A stretch of DNA of 64,000 nucleotides from positions 248,001 through 312,000 of the forward strand of contig BQMF02000258.1 in NCBI GenBank assembly GCA_027922465.2. Direction: 5' to 3'. This DNA comes from Turritopsis dohrnii (Eukaryota; Cnidaria; Hydrozoa; Anthoathecata; Oceaniidae). How positions within the stretch are numbered: the stretch's first letter is position 1; the number at the start of each line of letters is the position of its first letter. Below, one piece after another: positions 61,901-64,000 of the stretch. Position numbers and translations under genes: made by a program. The notes beneath the pieces are model-generated. The model saw only the letters and a program-made list of their open reading frames with translations. It had not been told where the DNA came from and did no database searches.

Positions 61901-64000
61901 CGATGATATTCAATGCGCATGACTTGAATACCATTTTAGGATCGGTGTCCGTTAACTCCGAATGGTGGTCAAGAAGACAACGACATTGACGCGTTAGGTG
62001 ACGTATGTGATGACGATGACGACGACGACAACAAGCCGGATAGAGAGGTGAAAGTTTAAGCCCTGTTCACACCATTCAAAAACCTCTTTCTTTTTGAACC
62101 AATAATTTCGAATTTGTCACATGGTTCAGTAAACGGACTCTTAATATAATAGCTCCAAGTATAGAGAATAAATCGTCAGTCGATGTTACTGAATTGTCAA
62201 TGCACAGTGTGAACAAGGCATTATTATGTTGAAATTACAAGCCCAAATTTGGGCAAATTTGTTGAAAAATCACTACGATGGAGTGCATTAAAAATGCTCC
62301 CGCTGCAGTGACCCCGCTTATAGCCGCAATGCGCCCATATCTAGGTCATGGCACATGCGTCTATATCCCGTCGAAATGACTCGATCACAGGTCCAAGCTT
62401 AGGGGACGAAACCAATAAAATAATCACATCTTAATGACGACTTATTTTGTTCTTCTCTGGTAATCTCTTACAAAAAGTTCCACTTAAGACACCATAAAGT
62501 GTGGCCCTTCCACCATATAGGTACATGATACTTCCAAGCCATCCCTTCTCTTGTTTTCCCTCTTTCCTGTAATTTACAGGATGTCTTTTACAGGATATCT
62601 TTTACAGGATGTCTTTTACAGGATGTCTTTTACAGGATATCTTTTACAGGATGTCTTTGCCCCAGCAAGTAAAGCAGAAGTACAGTATTTCGAAAATTCT
62701 CTTGGAAGATGTCCAACAACATTGTTTTTGACAATTTTCACCGCGAACTTGTCGTGTCCATTTTCTTGCTCCATCTCTGCTGTCACCATCTCATGATGAC
62801 GATGTTGTTGTAGACATAGAGTTTTAAAATGTAAAACCATTAGAAAATGAATTTTCAGACTGAAAATTCTGACTTTTCCCCACCCATACGGAAGGCTCTT
62901 TTTCCAGGCTATGAAAGGACTTTCTAAAGGTTCAATTAAATATAGGCGCATGCGCCTATAGGCCGGTGTTTTGTTTATAAAAAATCGTGCCAGAACTTGA
63001 TTGTCCTTGCTATAGACCAGCGCTTATATGCGGGGTAATGGGGTAACGATTTTGCCCACTGAGAGCAGGGAAGAAATTGAAGATGAGACAGGAACCTGTT
63101 AAACGTCATTTCAACAAAATTGAAATAGATGAAGTGTTCTTGAAGTTTTTAAAACCATGTTTCAGGATAACTGTCGATTCCAGAAAACGAGATTGTCCTC
63201 AGACTCTGATGGAGATGGATTTGGTGACGAATGCGATAACTGTATGTCTACATACAATCACGATCAAGAAGACCTAGATAATGATGGCAAAGGCGATGTT
63301 TGTGATGATGACATTGATGGTGATGGTAAGGAGAAATTCGATTTCAATCAGCACTTTGCATGTTGCTTAAATTTTGAGATGTCAGGGATTAATTTGAAAA
63401 GTTTGTCCAACTTGTTTTTATCTCAGGTATACCTAACGAACGTGATGCTTGTAGATATTCAAAAAACCCAGATTTGACTGATGATGATTCAGACGGTGTC
63501 CCAAATGTTTGCGATAACTGTTATAAACACGCGAACGCTGATCAAGTACGCTGCTTGACCAGTGGGCAAAATCGTCAAAAAGTCACTACGTCGAAGAGCA
63601 TTTTCATTGGGTGTATTGGTATAGAAATGCACTCCCTCGTAGTGATTTTTCAAAACGAAATTGCCCACTGGATGTCTTCTATTGTGTATTGTTATATTGA
63701 AGGTCATCGTCGTGTTATATTGAAGGTCATTGTCGTGTTATATTGAATTTAATCAATTTTAGTGCATGACATTTTTACTAGGCTGACCTGAATGAGAATG
63801 GTTTCGGTGATTTCTGTGAAGGACCTGGTCAAGATATGTAGGTTGATTTTATTTTATACCTCTCTCCTAACCAATTGTAATGCCTCAATTCATTAACGAT
63901 AACGAGGCTCATTTTATTCAAAGACGTCTAAAGAAAAAGAAGAATTACAACAAAAGTGACTTGTGAATTGTTATGTGATAAGATATGATAGATAATTGAA
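32539..64000 (+). CDS. Gene B: tandem paralogue of gene A, exons 1-65, truncated by the window end
   Basis: The same exon series as gene A can be placed from ATG 32539 to exon 65 (63782-63837): 7052 nt, about 2350 residues. Exons 3-65 each have the length of the gene A exon and keep phase and GT..AG sites; I saw no in-frame stop. Exon 1 is 39 nt longer (extra [13 protein letters not shown] region) and exon 2 is 18 nt shorter. The missing part would be the rest of the type-3 repeats, the C-terminal thrombospondin domain and the LamG-like domain, expected just right of the window. Strict exon conservation amid diverged introns argues that both copies make protein. Confidence 0.87.
32770..33068 (+). 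mobile_element. Helitron-like 3' fragment (gene B intron 1)
   Basis: Shares aaaagct..ataa..aagttgaa, cgttttgag, attgattggtttaaa-like and gagcaggtgg words and the closing gccttggcggct with 26515-26884. Gene A lacks this piece at the same place (1735-1900), so it arrived after duplication or was lost from gene A. Confidence 0.5.
34595..34708. mobile_element. Foldback MITE, gene B intron 4
   Basis: Orthologous to 3422-3534; begins cagtgggcaaaatcatcaaa and ends aaatttgcccactggg. It differs from the gene A copy at a few positions. Confidence 0.75.
35109..50944 (+). CDS. Gene B exons 6-41: leucine-rich repeat array
   Basis: Exon spans: 35109-35180, 35307-35372, 35738-35809, 35978-36046, 36463-36534, 36613-36693, 36774-36845, 36937-37008, 37137-37208, 37649-37732, 37805-37882, 38006-38086, 38167-38220, 38904-38975, 39079-39153, 39231-39314, 39404-39475, 39590-39655, 40377-40448, 40683-40754, 40828-40899, 41177-41263, 41338-41406, 41502-41582, 41671-41739, 41818-41922, 48986-49057, 49145-49216, 49715-49786, 49866-49937, 50025-50093, 50171-50242, 50324-50395, 50543-50620, 50692-50787, 50876-50944. 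All 36 match gene A in length and phase. Intron 31 is expanded to about 7 kb by transposons. Exons 6-18 are almost identical to gene A. Confidence 0.86.
37306..37624 (+). mobile_element. tRNA-derived SINE with target duplication (gene B intron 14)
   Basis: Same insertion as 6131-6449, shifted by exactly 31,175, with the same 12-bp flanking repeats. Box B carries one change (gatgtcc for gatgccc). Confidence 0.85.
40003..40200 (+). mobile_element. Helitron-like 5' fragment (gene B intron 23)
   Basis: Starts tctatatattaatagccgat and runs with similarity to 25913-26090, including the gattctctgtctgtttg region. It replaces unrelated sequence in the matching gene A intron. No 3' hairpin end was seen nearby, so this is a 5' fragment. 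Confidence 0.5.
42777..42883 (+). other. Exon-like ORF of unknown origin (gene B intron 31)
   Basis: A 107-nt open stretch has an acceptor (aaaatag), a good donor (gaa-gtaagt) and coherent phases (1 to 0). It reads [15 protein letters not shown] and ends [11 protein letters not shown]. It is absent from gene A. I do not recognise the protein. It may be an exon carried in with transposed DNA, joined in phase to the exon-like ORF at 48324. Confidence 0.3.
43192..44543. mobile_element. Candidate hAT-like element, non-autonomous
   Basis: The ends are inverted: gggttcccac at 43192-43201 and gtgggaaccc at 44534-44543, like the CAGGGTTCCCAC termini of hAT transposons. Copies of ctcaaatctcctcaa lie inside each end. 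No clean 8-bp target duplication was visible. A Tigger-like element is nested within. Confidence 0.5.
43470..44147 (-). mobile_element. Tigger/pogo-like DNA transposon remnant with CENP-B-type HTH fragment
   Basis: The left end cagtcaattctctctaattc and right end gaataagagagagatgactt are inverted copies. On the minus strand, 43896 to 43687 encodes about 69 residues ([20 protein letters not shown] and NTVSTWEKI) like the N-terminal HTH (CENP-B/Psq) of Tigger transposases. The catalytic part is missing, so the element is not autonomous. Confidence 0.65.
44905..47797 (+). mobile_element. 5'-truncated CR1/Jockey-like LINE, defective
   Basis: Begins inside the APE-type endonuclease ([29 protein letters not shown]; 44910-45755), then reverse transcriptase motifs [52 protein letters not shown] and YADDTALYS, then a C-terminal tail (47343-47706: [37 protein letters not shown]). 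It ends in a poly-A tract at 47779-47797. Breaks: frameshifts near 45750, 46060 and 46170, an in-frame TAG at 46600-46602, and a MITE insertion at 46922-47322. The clade within CR1/Jockey/L2 cannot be settled by eye. Confidence 0.88.
46922..47322. mobile_element. MITE with 28-bp inverted ends, inserted in the LINE
   Basis: The left end gggagtttaagcaactgcga and right end tcgcaacggcaacg-type complement (cgttgccgttgcgatttctt then aaactccc) are inverted with few mismatches. TA flanks both sides (TA-gggag and ctccc-TA), suggesting a TA target duplication. The LINE reading frame stops at the left border and resumes after the right border. Confidence 0.78.
48324..48482 (+). other. Second exon-like ORF of unknown origin (gene B intron 31)
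   Basis: A 159-nt phase 0/0 open stretch lies between an acceptor (gcctaccag) and a donor (ttg-gtaata). It reads [20 protein letters not shown], later [16 protein letters not shown] and ALCAYFTDL. Codon content looks protein-like. I do not recognise it. It is partly repeated by the tandem duplication at 48424-48683. It is not in gene A. Confidence 0.3.
48424..48683. repeat. 130-bp direct tandem duplication
   Basis: The block starting ttcctgaaaacacaagcg at 48424 recurs at 48554, with essentially identical sequence through aataactttaggaagtattt. The near-perfect identity suggests a recent event. It duplicates the end of the exon-like ORF and its donor site. Confidence 0.9.
49265..49536 (-). mobile_element. 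tRNA-derived SINE, minus strand (gene B intron 33)
   Basis: Orthologous to 11728-12006. On the minus strand it starts ggaagtggcataatggtaac and has a good box B (gagtttgaatccccc). Confidence 0.7.
51031..52014 (+). CDS. Gene B exons 42-45: LRRCT cap, FN3/Ig-like module, Cys-rich module
   Basis: Exons: 51031-51242 (LRRCT-like, [15 protein letters not shown]), 51344-51511 and 51612-51770 (FN3/Ig-like, starting [20 protein letters not shown]) and 51844-52014 (Cys-rich). Lengths and phases equal gene A. Exon 45 encodes the same residues as in gene A as far as I can read, which suggests strong constraint or conversion. Confidence 0.75.
52106..54982 (+). CDS. Gene B exons 46-50: fibro-slime domain
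   Basis: Exons: 52106-52157, 53828-54157, 54320-54495, 54572-54675 and 54772-54982. The core [17 protein letters not shown] is kept, with small changes elsewhere (KDSFSEW for KDTFSEW, ENLKG for ENAKG). Intron 46 (52158-53827) carries a palindromic insertion at 52956-53101 that gene A lacks. Confidence 0.77.
52956..53101. repeat. Perfect 32-bp inverted repeat / hairpin element (gene B intron 46)
   Basis: The arm ctttagtaaaaagataataa-cgagaagtttca (52956-52987) is perfectly complementary to 53070-53101, enclosing an 82-bp loop. The loop contains aatatttcgtcctgtatc..catcgtcagg, like motifs at the ends of Penelope-like elements. It is missing from gene A, so it is a recent insertion in gene B. 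Confidence 0.8.
55184..57566 (+). CDS. Gene B exons 51-53: cadherin repeats
   Basis: Exons: 55184-55533, 55771-55946 and 57274-57566. Cadherin landmarks are as in gene A ([46 protein letters not shown]). The exon 51 donor is followed by a 37-bp tandem duplication holding a second copy of the donor. Exon 53 could alternatively begin at 57223, adding 17 in-frame residues. Intron 52 is lengthened by a LINE fragment near 56.5-56.9 kb. Confidence 0.77.
55521..55590. repeat. 37-bp tandem duplication over the exon 51 donor (gene B)
   Basis: The block tataactgtgaaagtaggta at 55521 recurs at 55558, so the donor gtgaaa-gtaggt is present twice. Use of the second donor would add 37 nt and shift the frame. 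Gene A has only one copy. Confidence 0.88.
56540..56945 (-). mobile_element. LINE reverse-transcriptase C-terminal fragment, minus strand
   Basis: On the minus strand the reading frame gives HQLQ, a stop, [39 protein letters not shown] and RALQ-like [13 protein letters not shown]. This resembles the tail after the polymerase domain of non-LTR retrotransposons. One stop (from tca near 56862) breaks it. Gene A lacks it. Confidence 0.65.
57650..60338 (+). CDS. Gene B exons 54-57: TNFR/GCC2-like Cys-rich region
   Basis: Exons: 57650-57792, 57999-58061, 59561-59657 and 60159-60338. Cysteines are kept as in gene A. Intron 55 (58062-59560) contains the expanded 18-bp minisatellite and a small insertion with a 12-bp target duplication. 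Confidence 0.7.
58467..58595. mobile_element. 129-bp insertion with 12-bp target duplication
   Basis: The flanks aatccccgataa at 58455-58466 and 58596-58607 are identical, and gene A has a single copy. The insert ends aatatttcgacctcttttga then caaggtcatcatcagact, like 3' ends of Penelope-like elements. No coding content. Confidence 0.72.
58811..58973. repeat. 18-bp minisatellite, about nine units (gene B intron 55)
   Basis: Units caccatgagaaagggact/aat start every 18 bases from 58811 to 58955. Gene A has about two units at 20380. Open frames across it (MRKGIT repeats) are artefacts of an 18-bp unit without stops. Confidence 0.92.
60551..61758 (+). CDS. Gene B exons 58-61: thrombospondin-type EGF repeats
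   Basis: Exons: 60551-60684, 60780-60989, 61256-61405 and 61654-61758. All EGF cysteines and the calcium-binding EDIDEC are kept, with few changes (GVKGSS for GMKGSS, ARKMKQ for [14 protein letters not shown] for CASGRHNC). Confidence 0.9.
61094..61132. mobile_element. Foldback MITE fragment (gene B intron 59)
   Basis: Only one end (cgcagtgattattttaatga then ttttgtcctctggg) remains. Gene A shows a matching deletion at about 22338. Confidence 0.5.
61940..63837 (+). CDS. Gene B exons 62-65: type-3 repeats (incomplete in window)
   Basis: Exons: 61940-62047, 63166-63325, 63427-63545 and 63782-63837. Motifs [22 protein letters not shown] and [14 protein letters not shown] are kept; exon 62 has a longer Asp run ([14 protein letters not shown]). 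Exon 65 ends [15 protein letters not shown]. The following exon 66 is expected about 350 bases later, beyond 64000. Intron 62 is enlarged by a HIRAN-encoding element. Confidence 0.88.
62311..63037 (-). mobile_element. DNA element with CCCCGC ends and a HIRAN-like coding fragment
   Basis: The ends accccgcttatagccgc (62311) and gcgcttatatgcggggt (63020-63036) are inverted. On the minus strand from 62951 to 62616 a 111-residue ORF includes [15 protein letters not shown] and [12 protein letters not shown], typical of HIRAN domains. A 20-bp perfect palindrome (tataggcgcatgcgcctata) lies at 62941-62960, and the minisatellite at 62573-62658 forms the C-terminal end of the ORF. Gene A lacks the element. 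Confidence 0.7.
62573..62658. repeat. 14-bp minisatellite, six units
   Basis: Units tttacaggatgtct or tttacaggatatct start at 62573, 62587, 62601, 62615, 62629 and 62643. It sits inside the HIRAN-bearing element and overlaps the end of its ORF. Confidence 0.9.
63559..63671. mobile_element. Foldback MITE, gene B intron 64
   Basis: Orthologous to 24000-24122; begins cagtgggcaaaatcgtcaaa and ends attgcccactgg. It has a short internal deletion relative to gene A. Confidence 0.75.

Larger units (their letters stand above)
62248..63062. mobile_element. Foldback MITE interrupted by a second element (gene B intron 62)
   Basis: The MITE left part (gggcaaatttgttgaaaaat, 62250-62310) and right part (taacgattttgcccactg, from 63044) match the uninterrupted copy at 23415-23514. 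The break holds the element at 62311-63037. Confidence 0.75.

Noticed and set aside
62551..62796. Plus-strand 81-codon ORF with FTGYLLQDV repeats
   Set aside because: It is the shadow of the minus-strand HIRAN ORF and a 14-bp minisatellite.
1034..64000. Duplicate as a purely recent assembly duplicate
   Set aside because: Many copy-specific insertions, exon 1-2 differences and diverged introns make a simple copying error unlikely, though a haplotype misjoin cannot be excluded by eye and is listed as a check.

Overview
This is animal nuclear DNA: AT-rich, with no bacterial-style genes. It is dominated by two very large multi-exon genes in head-to-tail tandem on the + strand. Exons are short, introns follow GT..AG, and the domain set (thrombospondin-type EGF, type-3 calcium repeats and C-terminal lectin domain, cadherin repeats, LamG, one-exon leucine-rich repeats) is metazoan. 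tRNA-derived SINEs, a CR1/Jockey-like LINE, pogo/Tigger, hAT-like and Helitron-like elements and foldback MITEs fit an aquatic invertebrate, for example a cnidarian, but I cannot name the species.

Gene A (1575-31258) appears complete. I could place 80 coding exons whose phases all agree; they sum to 8703 nt including the stop, about 2900 residues. In order the protein has: signal peptide and Cys-containing N-terminal cap; about 36 leucine-rich repeats, one exon each, all with phase-2 introns; LRRCT-like Cys cap; FN3/Ig-like beta domain; small Cys-rich module; fibro-slime (PA14-like) domain; two degenerate cadherin repeats; TNFR/GCC2-like Cys-rich region; thrombospondin-type EGF repeats; type-3 repeats; thrombospondin C-terminal domain; and a LamG-like domain. 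No transmembrane segment was seen. It therefore looks like a secreted matrix or adhesion protein of the thrombospondin superfamily with an unusually long front half.

Gene B (32539 to beyond the window end) is a tandem paralogue. I placed exons 1-65; exons 66-80 lie outside the window. Exons 3-65 all have the same length as in gene A and no stop was seen, while introns differ by many insertions. A segment of about 3.5 kb (3.7-7.2 kb against 34.9-38.4 kb) is nearly identical, introns included, at a constant offset of 31,175, which suggests gene conversion.

Other content: a frameshifted pogo-like transposase lies left of gene A (1-874). The intergenic spacer is 31259-32538. The introns carry transposons, above all intron 31 of gene B (41923-48985), which holds nested hAT-like, Tigger-like, CR1/Jockey-like LINE and MITE insertions plus two exon-like ORFs of unknown origin. 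Exon boundaries were placed by reading splice sites and phase, without transcript evidence.
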